Part shown: piece by piece, positions 1 to 9,658 of the stretch | How positions within the stretch are numbered: position 1 is the stretch's first letter | Layout: the number at the start of each line of letters is the position of its first letter | From: Cyclobacteriaceae bacterium | GTDB lineage: Bacteria; Bacteroidota; Bacteroidia; Cytophagales; Cyclobacteriaceae | Direction: 5' to 3' | Assembly (NCBI GenBank): GCA_016786495.1 | Contig: JAEUUJ010000086.1 | Span: 1-64,000 of the forward strand | Length of the DNA: 64,000 nt | Notes under the pieces: model-generated | The model's input: the letters and a program-made list of their open reading frames with translations, nothing else | The model's database searches: none | What the model was told of the DNA's origin: nothing | Translations under genes and position numbers: made by a program

Positions 1-7
1 ATGTCGT

Positions 8-3000
8 TTAAGCATTTTGTGGGATCGGTGTATGATCGTCCAGCACGATTGTATTTCCGGTGATTTCGCGGCCGTTGACGTTGAACCTAAACCCGCCTTC
101 GTTTTGAATGACTTCGATCTGATAGCTATTTTGAAACAGCGTGTACGTTAACTTCACCGACCTCCATTCAACCGGAATGCGTGGCTGAAGGACAAGCGTA
201 TTGCCGATTCGTTTTATTCCTAAAAAGAATTCGGTGATCAACTGATACATCCAGCCTGCGGAACCCGTATACCACGTCCAGCCACCGCGACCGGTGTGCG
301 GAGATACGCCATACACATCCGCGGCCATTACGTAGGGCTCAACTTTGTACGTTGACACATCTTCCGGAGTCTTGCCATGGTTAATGGGATTGATCAGGCT
401 AAGCAATTCATACACCCGTTCGCGTTCGTCCAGATCGGCAAATGCCATCACCATCCAGATGGCTGCATGAGTGTACTGACCGCCATTTTCGCGAACGCCC
501 GGCACATATCCTTTGATGTATCCCGGATCCATGTCGGCTGTATCGAACGGTGGTTCCAGCAACTGAATCAACCCTTTCTCCCGGTTAATCAAATGCTGAC
601 TGGCTGACTGCATGGCAGTTCTTACCCGTTCAGGTTCTCCTGCACCGGAGATGACCGACCAGCTTTGCGCGATGGCATCGATCATGCATTCGCGGTTGAG
701 GTGTGAACCCAACGGTGAACCGTCATCGAAGTATGCGCGCATGTACCACTTTCCATCCCATGCATGGCGGTTGATGTTTTCTTTCAGCGCACCGGCTTCT
801 TTCCTGCACACTTGCGCAAATTCATGATCGTTCCGGATCACCGCAATTTTCTCAAAGCGATTTAAGATATCGTACAGGAAGAACGCGAGCCAAACGCTTT
901 CACCGCGCCCGTGAATGCCGACCAGATTCATACCGTCATTCCAGTCGCCCGAACCGATGAGGGGTAAACCATGTTCACCCATTTTTAATCCCATGCGGAT
1001 TGCGGTTTTGCAATGCTCGTACAGGGTGGCGTATTGATCCGATACTACCGGTAAATCATAATATGATTCTTCGCCAACGTTCAACAGTCGTCCTTGCAGG
1101 AAGGGAACAACCTCTTCGAGTACACCTGTATCCTGGGTGGTGTTCACGTACCGACTGGCTACATACGGCAACCACAGGTAGTCATCCGAACACATCGTTC
1201 GCACACCACGCCCGATTGGCGGATGCCACCAGTGCTGAACATCTCCTTCTTTAAATTGACGGGACGCACATAGCAAAAGTTGTTTTCGGGTAAGCCCGGG
1301 CTGCGAATGCATCAAGGCTAACACATCCTGTAACTGATCGCGGAACCCGAATGCTCCGCCCGATTGATATAACCCGGTTCGGCCCCATAACCGTGACGAC
1401 AAGATTTGGTATTCGAGCCAGCCATTGACCAAAATATTGATGGCCTGATCGGGCGTTTCAACTTCAATTGCGCGCAGACTTTTTCTCCAGAAGGTATTCA
1501 CCTTCTCCAATGCGGTCGTGGCAGCGAGCGGCCCTTCAAACTGCTTGATCAGCGCAATCGCTTCGCGCATATCTTTCGCAGCCCCGAGCCTGAACGTGAC
1601 GGTGTGCTCGCCCTCATTTTCCAGTTCGAATTCCACGCGTAACGCGGCACACGGGTCAAGGCATGCACCGGTTTTACCGGAAAGATGGATGCGCGTCATT
1701 GCATCCGGATTCTTCATCGTCCCGTGACGTCCCAGAAATTCTGTGCGGTCGGCTGTATATTCAAACTTCGTGTCGTCAACATCGAGGAATGTAACCCGGT
1801 TACTGAATTCACTATTGTATGGATTACGTGCCATCAATGCACCGGTGTTGCCTTCCAGTTCTGTGATCACGTGAAAGGAAGATTTTGGTCGCTGGCTGCC
1901 CAGTACCCATTCCACGTACCCGGTGGCGGAAAGCTTCCGCGGACGTCCTGAGGTATTGCGCAGTTTGATCGTGATGAATTTTATCGATGCTTCAACATCT
2001 ACGTACAAGGTTACCACCGAGTGAATCCCTTCTTCGTGATGTTCAATTGCGGTGTAGCCGAATCCGTGACGGGTGGTATAGGTTCCGTTATTAACCGGAT
2101 AGGGCATAGGTGACCAGAACGTTCCGGTTTCTTCATCGCGCAGGTAAAACGCTTCACCGGACCCATCAATCACCGGATCGTTGTGCCACGGAGATAATCG
2201 GAATTCATACGCGTTTTCAAACCAGGTATACGATGAGCCGCGTTCTGAAACGAGTGTTCCGAAGGTTGGATTCGCGATAATGTTAACCCATGGGAGCGGA
2301 GTCTGCTTTTTACCGCCCGAATGAATAACGTACTCGCGACCGTCTTTCGAAAAACCACCAATGCCGTTGAAGAAGTGCAGGCTTGTATCCGGCTCTGTGA
2401 TGGGTATAACTGATTCCGCTGATTGCAGCGCCTCAAATTTTGCAATTGCAGGTTTTGCTGTTTTCTTTTTTTGTACTTGTTCTGCCAGAGAACCGCGCGT
2501 GTCGGAGATGATAGCACGGGCAACGGTTTGAAGAAGGATCAGATCTTCTGCCGGAATTTGGTCAACCGGTCGCACAAAAATTCTCCCCGGCTTTTCCGAT
2601 GCGGTAATGGTTGTGCCTCCTGCAATCAATCCCTGAATTTGATCCTGCAACACCTGCCGGTATCCGCCGGGATCTTCGTTGATGATCACCAGGTCAACCG
2701 CCAAACCTTTTAGGTTCCAGTATGCCTGGGCTTTTACCATTTGTTTGGCCAATGCAATGTTTTCAGAATCTGATGTGCGTAACAACACGATCGGAAGGTC
2801 ACCGGAAATCGAATACGCCCACAGGGCTGATTGTCCACGTTGATTTTTAAGCACCACGTTGGCAGAAGCGCGCAGGGCCGGGTTGGCATATAATATAGAG
2901 CCGGCCAGTCGTCCGTAGAGTTCTGCATCCGATTCTGTTGCACCGATCTGCCGCAATACTACCTGGCTGTGCGTCCATGATAGTTCAAAGGCCCGGTCGC

Positions 3001-6000
3001 GGAGGTGTTTATCCTGGTATTTATCGACCAGCATGCGGTTCGTCTCACGGGTTGGAGCGATGCCGGTTACTACGTCTACGGTGATGGTAGCTCCCTGCTC
3101 TAAAATAAGCTGATGCTGAACAGCGGCAATCGGGTCAAGTACGGACCCATTGGAACCTGAAAGGGGCTGATCGTTCTGCAATGCTGCCGGATTAACTACG
3201 GATTGTCCGCGACCAATGAACAGACTGCGGTTGGTTTCGTATGAAACTGACACCGGTTCTGTTCCGCTTACCTTCACCAAATGAAACATCCAGGGTGGAC
3301 GCTCCTCTTTTGATCGTGCCCGTCTCGAGCACACAATAGCGTGCTGCGGTTCATGAATTTCAGTTTGAACGAACAAGTTACTGAAAGCCGGATGGGCGTT
3401 ATCGGATGCCGGCATGGCAATTACTACTTCACAATACGTGGTGACGGAAATTTTTCTTCTTCGCTTCGAATGATTGGTGAAATGGATGCGTCTTACTTCC
3501 ACATCATCTTCCGGTGATACAATGATTTCGGTATAGGTTTCAATCTCGCTGTCGCGCCTGCGGAACTCAACTTTCCCTTGCGAGAAGATAGCCTCATAAT
3601 GATCGGCTGGTTTGAGTGTTGGTTGAAAAGCGTTCGACCACAATTTTCCGCTTTCGAGGTCGCGAACATAACAGAATGTTCCCCAGTTGTCGGTGGTTGT
3701 GTCTTCGCGCCATCGCGTAAGCGCAAGGTCGTGCCAGCGGCTGTAGCCGCCACCGGCATTGGTTACCATTACATGATATTTGCCGTTCGACAGCAACTGA
3801 ACTTCCGGCACGGGTGTGTGTGGCGTAGTGATCACCCGGATGTTGGAAACACTTGATGCGGGCGATGGATTTTTTTCTTCGGATGACCCGGAATAAAAGC
3901 CAATTGTTTTAGGAACCTGTTCCTGCAACAATAACAATGCTGTTTGAAATTGAGGATCAGCTTCAAATCGTTTTTGCATCGGCTGATTGAGCAGGAGGTA
4001 GGCAAGGGATAGCAAACCCATGCCCTGGTGATGCGCCATGAAGGTTTGAATCACGGCATGCGATTGTCCGCGCGATAATCGCGTGGGTGTATAATCAACT
4101 GCTTCGAAAAAGCCGTATCGCCCTTCGAAACCTTTTGCTTTCATGGTTTGAAGATTGTCGTACGCAGCTTGCGGATCGACCATTAGCGCCATCACCGTGG
4201 CATACGGAGCGATAACCAAATCCTGACCCAGTCCGCGCTTGAAGCCCAGACCCGGAACACCGAATGCCCGGTATTGATACGTCAGGTTACTGTCGACCAC
4301 GTTGTAACACGATTCAGAAATTCCCCACGGCACATTGTGCTGTTGTCCGTATTCAATTTGCTTTTTAACCATGCCGACTGCCATCTCATCGAGCAGTGTG
4401 TTTTCGTAGTTCGGCATCACGAGCATCGGCATAAGGTATTCGAACATGGATCCACTCCAGGAAATCAGCACGGGAGTTTTTCCGGCAGCGGTAAGTCTGC
4501 GCCCGAGCGCGAACCAACTTTCCTGGGGCAGTTTGCCCTGGGCAATCGCTACGAACGAAGCGAGCCGTGCTTCGGAGGCAAGTAAGTCGTAAAAGCTTGG
4601 ATCAAGCCGGTTGTCGTCCGCATTGAATCCAATCGCCAACAGGCGTTGTACTTTGTCGTACAGGAAGTCATATCGGATATCAGCAAATTCGTAAGCAGAT
4701 TCCGCGAGTGTTTGTATGGTTTCGATAGCTTCCGCCGCGCGATCGCTTGCTTCGGAAACACCAGTCTCAATCTCCGTGAGCCACGCCTGAACCTCCGGTG
4801 AATAGGTTGTCGCGATACGATCCAGGTTAAGGGTGATCGGGAGTTGAACAAGTTCGGCCAGTGTTGGAATGCGCGTGAGGTACCCGATGTTTTGGATGTC
4901 CGCGGGCGCATTGTGCGAAGCCCAGGGAATAAAGGTTGACAGTTCCTGTTGTGCCTGATTCAACTGTTCGTTGCACGCATTAATCCACCAACCGGTTTCC
5001 GAGTTGACGTCAGCGTTAAAGGACGATTGAATTGCCTTGAAATGGGCCGCTGCGTGCTGAAGGTTATGATGGAAGTCAAACACGCTGGTACGTTCAGCAG
5101 CTGCTTCCAGAATTTTTTCAAGTTGTTCAAAGCCACCCTGATGCTCGCGCAATAATTTCTTTAAGATCGATAGGGTATCGAGAAGACCGGTAAAGAGTTT
5201 TGTGCTGATCACGGGTTCATTGGGCAGTGCCAGAAGTCCCTGGCGCAGGGTAAGTAAGTGCCCGGTCAGGTTTCCGCTGTCGACTGTTGAGATGTACCGC
5301 GGATGAAGTACGCGCAAACTTTGCGTATCGTACCAGTTAAAGAAGTGTCCGCCTTGCCGGTCAAGCTTACGGAGCGTATTGAATGTGTTCCGGGTTCGAT
5401 CGATCAGCGTTGACGCCGTGACGTAACCAAAATCGTACGCTGATAAATTTGCCAATAGAGCAAGCCCGATGTTCGTGGGCGATGTGCGATGGGCAATAAC
5501 CGGAATCGGGTATTGCTGCAGGTTATCGGGCGGAAGCCAATTATCAGTTTCGCTTACAAATACTTCGAAGAACGACCATGTTTTGCGCGACAATTCGCGC
5601 AGGTAGAGTTTTTGATTTTCGTTGAGCGCAGAACGTTTCGTGACAACCGGCCGGTTGATTATCCAAACAATGAAAGGGGATGCAATCCACAACACTAAGA
5701 ACGGCGCAGCGATGAGAAACCGCAGGGTGAGTCCGTAGGAATCGAACAGATAGATTCCTGCGCCAACAGCCAGCAACGGAGCAAACCACATGCTCGCATA
5801 AGCTGCGAGTGGAGATGTTTTCTTTCGCTGAACAAAATGGGATGGATTCCATTCGAGTAGTTTCTTTTTGCTGATATACATTCGCCAGAGTGTTCGGGCG
5901 ATTGCATCGGCACACATAAAGGCTTCGTAGGGCAGGCATAACAACGTGAACAACGCCTGCTGAAAACTTTTGTTGGCAGCACCGAGTGTGTTGTTTAAAT

Positions 6001-8662
6001 GTTGTTGAAAAGCAATCTCTTTAGGCTTTTGCGAAGCACTCCACAACGAACTGATCACAGGCGGTGCAAACAGGATCGCAAGAATGGCGAGTGTCCAGAA
6101 GATAGGATTCGGTAAAACGATCCATGCAGCCAGCAGAAGCAGCAACTGCGCAATGGGGATTACGCTTCGCCTCAGGTTATCAAAAATTTTCCAGCGCGAC
6201 AGGGCAGAGATTGAATTTTTCCGAAGCTTGCGGTTTGCATCCGGTGCCACCGGAAGAAACCAGCTTCCGATTTGCCAGTCGCCCCGGATCCACCGATGCC
6301 TGCGCATGATGTCGGCTTCATAACGGGACGGGTACTCCTCATAAAATTGCACATCACTTGCGAATGCACAGCGTGTGTATGAACCCTCCAGCAAATCGTG
6401 ACTTAAGATCCGGTTCTCCGGAAATCGGTTGTTCAATGCCTTCTCAAAGGTGTCGATCTCGTAAATGCCTTTGCCGATGAAGGAACCTTCACCAAACACG
6501 TCCTGATAAACATCAGAAACCACCCGGGTATACGGGTCAATTCCTGAATCATTTTCATGCAGGCGTGAATAGCCGGTTCGGGTTGTGCCGTGCAGGCTGA
6601 TGGCAATCCGGGGCTGGATAATTCCATATCCCTCAACCACCCGTTTTTTTCGCTCATTATATACCGGCTGGTTCATCGGGTGAGCCATGAGCCCAACCAG
6701 TTTCCAGGCCGCATCGCGGGGAAGTTGGGTGTCGGTATCCAGTGTGATAACGTATTTTATAGTGTCGAAGAGCCGCTGGTCGCCTATAATAATAGAGAAG
6801 CGGTCGCGCGACTGGCCCCGGAGCACGTGATTCAGTTCCGAAAGTTTGCCGCGTTTACGCTCATAGCCCATCCAGAGTTTATCAACCGGGTTCCATGTGC
6901 GGGGCCGGTGAAAGAGAAAAAATGTTTCATTATTCTCTTTGCCGTACCGGAGATTGAGGTTTTTTATTTTTTCAACGGCATGATTGATTAAGTGTTCGTC
7001 TTCTGGCAGCGTTTCAGTTGCGGCATCGCGAAAATCGGTAAGCAGTGTGAATACGAGATTCTGATCGCGGTTTGCTAAAAACCGGACTTCAAGATCATCC
7101 ACGAGTGTATCAATCTGACCTTCATCACCCAGGAGGGTTGGAACCACAACCATCGTCCGGTATTCTACCGGAATACCATGCGAGAAATTGAGTCGCGGAA
7201 GCAAACCGGGTTTTACCCAGAGTGTTGCCCACCAATTGGTGAGGGAGATCGCGAGCTGGCTTGCACCGATAAGCGAGAGTAGTCCGAGCCCGATCAACGC
7301 CAATGACCGGATATTGTCGCCATACGCATTCACGATGAATACAGACGCTAATGCCAGTGTTACAAAAATCGCAGAGAAGATATACAGTGCCGGAGCTGAT
7401 TGTTCAGCTCGTTTCATTATTGCCTGAAGGAACGAGCGCTTTAACCGCGACCGCTTTTCGGTGAGTTTACAACCTTTATCGATCAGGTAATACCCCACAT
7501 GTGACCTGCGTTTGTCGTCAGGGTTCTTTTCAAAGCTTTCGTGTGCGAGGTCTATCGCGTTCTGTGCGATTTCATGTTCCGACAGATAACTTTCTTTCGC
7601 AATCTTTTCCACAACATGCCGGTAGTGATCGCGTGTGTAAAAATCCATCTTCGCATAGATGCCGCCTATATCTTTTCTGAGCACATGTTCTACGGCACTC
7701 ATGGTTTCAACAAATTCACGCCACTCCATCTTGGCAATGAAGCGTAGACTATTTATGCTGTTGCTTACCGATAATTGGTTGGCGGCTTGCTTCTGATTCT
7801 CGGCAAGGATCATTGAGTTGAGCGTGTCGGACGATCCGGAAAGATGCTGTTCAAGCCAGCTGATGGGTAAGCTGAGTTCCGAACCCTTCCATTGAAGTTT
7901 CCGGGCAAACTCTCCCACAAATGCGCTGGTGATGGGAGGGTTGGAGCGTGCCATGTCTGCGATCACCAGCACCAGGTCTTTTGGACTTTTTTCGGTGACT
8001 TCAATAATCTTGTTGGCCCAGGTGTTGGCCAGTGCAGAGTCGTTTCGATCCAGCGCAATTTGAATGGCTACGCGACTCAGATTTTCCAACAGTGCCAGCC
8101 GGATCATAATCGGAATGGCCCACAGTTCGCCCAGGGTAAGAAACGCTACTTTTTGGTAAGCCGAAATAAACGTACTTAAACTGTTGATATCGACATGGCC
8201 ATCGCTGTGCGAAATGATCTCAATGGCAATTTCGTACACGCGCGGAAATCCCTTGTGTTTGCCATTGCTTAGCTTGGGTAATCCTTTGCTATATCCTTTG
8301 GGCAAATAACGTTTGCCGATCAGAATTTCTTCTTCAATCAGGTAGAAGTTATCGAGCAACCAGTCGGCCGCGGGGCTGATGGATTTTTTTTCGCGGATAT
8401 TCTCCTGAAGCAAGGCTACCGTATTGAAGAGAATGTCTTCATTATCAGACAACCGTTTTAGTAGTTGTTCCGGCAGCGACTCATGAGTTACGGCATGTGC
8501 GTTGGCGAGTTTACGCGCGTGGTGATCCAGTTGCTCAAGCGTGAAAAGCTCCGACCGTAACGGTGGCTTTTCGCGTGCCTCGGCATGCGAGAAATTTTCT
8601 TTTTGAAAAATAGGCTTGAGGGGCGATATTAAATCTTCAAACTTCCCGGCGCGAACGTTCAT
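8..8662 (-). CDS. Cyclic beta-1,2-glucan synthase-type protein (GT84 plus GH94), NdvB/ChvB-like
   Basis: Membrane enzyme predicted to polymerise glucose from UDP-glucose into beta-1,2-glucan and to trim or cyclise it through a phosphorylase domain. I start at the ATG at 8662 (MNVRAGKF, 2,884 residues); the frame is open to 8842, but that part overlaps the upstream receiver gene. Membrane segments are seen near residues 425-445 and 453-473 and again near 835-875. Between them lies the family 84 transferase with DTDTQLP at 642-648 (DxD) and RHRWIRGDWQ at 788-797. The C-terminal third is a family 94 phosphorylase with GSGDWNDGMN at 2570-2579, which contains the usual general-acid aspartate. Length fits the roughly 2,800-residue NdvB/ChvB proteins known from Rhizobiales. 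The start is 29 bases from the stop of the receiver gene, so co-transcription is likely. Chain length and cyclisation of the product cannot be read from sequence. Confidence 0.85.
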   Translation of the reverse strand: MNVRAGKFEDLISPLKPIFQKENFSHAEAREKPPLRSELFTLEQLDHHARKLANAHAVTHESLPEQLLKRLSDNEDILFNTVALLQENIREKKSISPAADWLLDNFYLIEEEILIGKRYLPKGYSKGLPKLSNGKHKGFPRVYEIAIEIISHSDGHVDINSLSTFISAYQKVAFLTLGELWAIPIMIRLALLENLSRVAIQIALDRNDSALANTWANKIIEVTEKSPKDLVLVIADMARSNPPITSAFVGEFARKLQWKGSELSLPISWLEQHLSGSSDTLNSMILAENQKQAANQLSVSNSINSLRFIAKMEWREFVETMSAVEHVLRKDIGGIYAKMDFYTRDHYRHVVEKIAKESYLSEHEIAQNAIDLAHESFEKNPDDKRRSHVGYYLIDKGCKLTEKRSRLKRSFLQAIMKRAEQSAPALYIFSAIFVTLALASVFIVNAYGDNIRSLALIGLGLLSLIGASQLAISLTNWWATLWVKPGLLPRLNFSHGIPVEYRTMVVVPTLLGDEGQIDTLVDDLEVRFLANRDQNLVFTLLTDFRDAATETLPEDEHLINHAVEKIKNLNLRYGKENNETFFLFHRPRTWNPVDKLWMGYERKRGKLSELNHVLRGQSRDRFSIIIGDQRLFDTIKYVITLDTDTQLPRDAAWKLVGLMAHPMNQPVYNERKKRVVEGYGIIQPRIAISLHGTTRTGYSRLHENDSGIDPYTRVVSDVYQDVFGEGSFIGKGIYEIDTFEKALNNRFPENRILSHDLLEGSYTRCAFASDVQFYEEYPSRYEADIMRRHRWIRGDWQIGSWFLPVAPDANRKLRKNSISALSRWKIFDNLRRSVIPIAQLLLLLAAWIVLPNPIFWTLAILAILFAPPVISSLWSASQKPKEIAFQQHLNNTLGAANKSFQQALFTLLCLPYEAFMCADAIARTLWRMYISKKKLLEWNPSHFVQRKKTSPLAAYASMWFAPLLAVGAGIYLFDSYGLTLRFLIAAPFLVLWIASPFIVWIINRPVVTKRSALNENQKLYLRELSRKTWSFFEVFVSETDNWLPPDNLQQYPIPVIAHRTSPTNIGLALLANLSAYDFGYVTASTLIDRTRNTFNTLRKLDRQGGHFFNWYDTQSLRVLHPRYISTVDSGNLTGHLLTLRQGLLALPNEPVISTKLFTGLLDTLSILKKLLREHQGGFEQLEKILEAAAERTSVFDFHHNLQHAAAHFKAIQSSFNADVNSETGWWINACNEQLNQAQQELSTFIPWASHNAPADIQNIGYLTRIPTLAELVQLPITLNLDRIATTYSPEVQAWLTEIETGVSEASDRAAEAIETIQTLAESAYEFADIRYDFLYDKVQRLLAIGFNADDNRLDPSFYDLLASEARLASFVAIAQGKLPQESWFALGRRLTAAGKTPVLISWSGSMFEYLMPMLVMPNYENTLLDEMAVGMVKKQIEYGQQHNVPWGISESCYNVVDSNLTYQYRAFGVPGLGFKRGLGQDLVIAPYATVMALMVDPQAAYDNLQTMKAKGFEGRYGFFEAVDYTPTRLSRGQSHAVIQTFMAHHQGMGLLSLAYLLLNQPMQKRFEADPQFQTALLLLQEQVPKTIGFYSGSSEEKNPSPASSVSNIRVITTPHTPVPEVQLLSNGKYHVMVTNAGGGYSRWHDLALTRWREDTTTDNWGTFCYVRDLESGKLWSNAFQPTLKPADHYEAIFSQGKVEFRRRDSEIETYTEIIVSPEDDVEVRRIHFTNHSKRRRKISVTTYCEVVIAMPASDNAHPAFSNLFVQTEIHEPQHAIVCSRRARSKEERPPWMFHLVKVSGTEPVSVSYETNRSLFIGRGQSVVNPAALQNDQPLSGSNGSVLDPIAAVQHQLILEQGATITVDVVTGIAPTRETNRMLVDKYQDKHLRDRAFELSWTHSQVVLRQIGATESDAELYGRLAGSILYANPALRASANVVLKNQRGQSALWAYSISGDLPIVLLRTSDSENIALAKQMVKAQAYWNLKGLAVDLVIINEDPGGYRQVLQDQIQGLIAGGTTITASEKPGRIFVRPVDQIPAEDLILLQTVARAIISDTRGSLAEQVQKKKTAKPAIAKFEALQSAESVIPITEPDTSLHFFNGIGGFSKDGREYVIHSGGKKQTPLPWVNIIANPTFGTLVSERGSSYTWFENAYEFRLSPWHNDPVIDGSGEAFYLRDEETGTFWSPMPYPVNNGTYTTRHGFGYTAIEHHEEGIHSVVTLYVDVEASIKFITIKLRNTSGRPRKLSATGYVEWVLGSQRPKSSFHVITELEGNTGALMARNPYNSEFSNRVTFLDVDDTKFEYTADRTEFLGRHGTMKNPDAMTRIHLSGKTGACLDPCAALRVEFELENEGEHTVTFRLGAAKDMREAIALIKQFEGPLAATTALEKVNTFWRKSLRAIEVETPDQAINILVNGWLEYQILSSRLWGRTGLYQSGGAFGFRDQLQDVLALMHSQPGLTRKQLLLCASRQFKEGDVQHWWHPPIGRGVRTMCSDDYLWLPYVASRYVNTTQDTGVLEEVVPFLQGRLLNVGEESYYDLPVVSDQYATLYEHCKTAIRMGLKMGEHGLPLIGSGDWNDGMNLVGIHGRGESVWLAFFLYDILNRFEKIAVIRNDHEFAQVCRKEAGALKENINRHAWDGKWYMRAYFDDGSPLGSHLNRECMIDAIAQSWSVISGAGEPERVRTAMQSASQHLINREKGLIQLLEPPFDTADMDPGYIKGYVPGVRENGGQYTHAAIWMVMAFADLDERERVYELLSLINPINHGKTPEDVSTYKVEPYVMAADVYGVSPHTGRGGWTWYTGSAGWMYQLITEFFLGIKRIGNTLVLQPRIPVEWRSVKLTYTLFQNSYQIEVIQNEGGFRFNVNGREITGNTIVLDDHTPIPQNA

Positions 8663-8691
8663 GGAGTGAGGGTTAGATGGCGTAATTGAGC

Positions 8692-9024
8692 TTAACCGAA
8701 TATCCGGGCGAGCTCTTCGCGCATGGCGGGTTTGTACAATATATGAAAATTTGAGGCGGAAGTCTTGGGAACATCCAGCGCACTGATCAGGTTGAGCCGG
8801 GTATTGGGATAGTTCAGCAGGATAAATTCCGTTTTCCCCCAACCGAGTCCATCCGGGAGGTTATTATCCAAAAAAACAAAGTCTGGTTTTTGAGCTTCCA
8901 GTACCTGAAGCCCGTCAGCAATCGTATGGGCAACAAAAACATCAAAGTCTTTCTGGTTGAAAAAGCTCATCATCAGCAGGCCGAAGTCTACCTCATCATC
9001 GATTATCAGTATCTTTTTCTTCAT
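8692..9024 (-). CDS. Stand-alone response regulator receiver protein
   Basis: A 110-residue single receiver domain with no output domain. ATG at 9024 gives MKKKILIIDDE. Acidic residues D9, D10 and E11, phosphoacceptor D53 in FLDNNLPDG and lysine K98 in YKP are all present, so phosphorylation should be possible. The longer frame to 9045 adds seven residues of unconvincing sequence. It reads divergently from the receiver-kinase pair at 9209 and just ahead of the glucan synthase gene. It may pass a signal by protein contact, perhaps from the kinase at 9655; that pairing is inference. Confidence 0.85.
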   Translation of the reverse strand: MKKKILIIDDEVDFGLLMMSFFNQKDFDVFVAHTIADGLQVLEAQKPDFVFLDNNLPDGLGWGKTEFILLNYPNTRLNLISALDVPKTSASNFHILYKPAMREELARIFG

Positions 9025-9060
9025 ACACGCGGGATTGATCAACAATAGCTAAAAACCTTA

Positions 9061-9076
9061 CCAATCTTTAGATTGG
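9061..9076. promoter_or_regulatory. Perfect inverted repeat, possible operator
   Basis: CCAATC-TTTA-GATTGG is a 6-bp perfect inverted repeat, with one further A-T pair at its outer edge. It lies 37 bases upstream of the receiver gene that starts at 9024. It could be an operator; no second copy was noticed in the window. Confidence 0.3.
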
Positions 9077-9133
9077 TTACGGCCCTGATTTTCAAATGTC
9101 ACTGATCCCATTTGCCGGCATGCCAACTTTTAG

Positions 9134-9151
9134 TGTGGAATATTTTCTACA
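9134..9151. promoter_or_regulatory. Stress-palindrome site 1 (TGTRGAA-N4-TTCTACA)
   Basis: TGTGGAATATTTTCTACA, an inverted repeat of two 7-base arms (six of seven paired) around 4 bases. It differs by one base from the site at 26099. It lies in the divergent spacer between the receiver genes at 9024 (minus) and 9209 (plus), directly next to a -24-like GTGGCATG. Confidence 0.6.
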
Positions 9152-9152
9152 G

Positions 9153-9168
9153 TGGCATGTGCTTGCTT
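9153..9168 (+). promoter_or_regulatory. -24/-12-like promoter element for the 9209 operon
   Basis: TGGCATG, three bases, then TTGC. The -12 box has the canonical TTGC, but the GG-to-GC spacing is one base shorter than the sigma-54 norm. A second candidate promoter is TTG at 9173-9175, 20 bases, then TACTTTTA at 9196-9203, close to the Bacteroidota -33/-7 pattern. Confidence 0.4.
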
Positions 9169-9208
9169 AGTATTGCGAGGCCACCGCTGAATCGCTACTT
9201 TTATACGT

Positions 9209-9658
9209 TTGAAACCCGAACGTTACATTCTTTTAGTAGACGATGATCCGGATGAGCACCTGTTGTTTCAGGATGCGTTGAAGGAATTGAAGCACGCGCC
9301 TGTGCTTTCGTATGCGCGTGACGGCCAGCAACTCATGCAACGTCTGAGTGCTGATGATGCGGAACTTCCGGCTATTATTTTTCTCGACCTGAATATGCCC
9401 CGTATGAACGGGTTTGAGTGTTTGCAGGAAATCCGGAAATCCGCGCGGCTCAACTCCATTCCCGTGGTGATCTTTTCTACCACTTCGCAGAATCAGGCGA
9501 TTGATAAAGTATATGAGCAGGGTGCGAATTATTACATTCGTAAACCCAATACATTCGCGATGTTGAAGGAAGTGATTGAGCGAATGCTCGAGATTGATTG
9601 GAGTACGCATCAACGTCAGACCCCGAAAGAGAACTTTGTGTTAAACAAGAACGGATGA
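9209..9658 (+). CDS. Response regulator receiver protein (Rcp1-like)
   Basis: A 149-residue single receiver domain with D11-D13, phosphoacceptor D60 in FLDLNMPRMNG and K112 in RKP; the last 20 or so residues are a polar tail. Short receivers of this type commonly sit beside phytochrome-like or PAS kinases. The start is TTG at 9209, because no ATG or GTG lies between the preceding sequence and the first beta strand. The stop overlaps the ATG of the kinase gene (ATGA at 9655), so the two proteins are translationally coupled and this receiver is the obvious partner of that kinase. Confidence 0.85.
   Translation: MKPERYILLVDDDPDEHLLFQDALKELKHAPVLSYARDGQQLMQRLSADDAELPAIIFLDLNMPRMNGFECLQEIRKSARLNSIPVVIFSTTSQNQAIDKVYEQGANYYIRKPNTFAMLKEVIERMLEIDWSTHQRQTPKENFVLNKNG

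Noticed and set aside
8663-8842. 60-residue N-terminal extension of the glucan synthase
   Set aside because: It overlaps the receiver gene on the same strand in another frame and has no protein-like character; the ATG at 8662 fits better.
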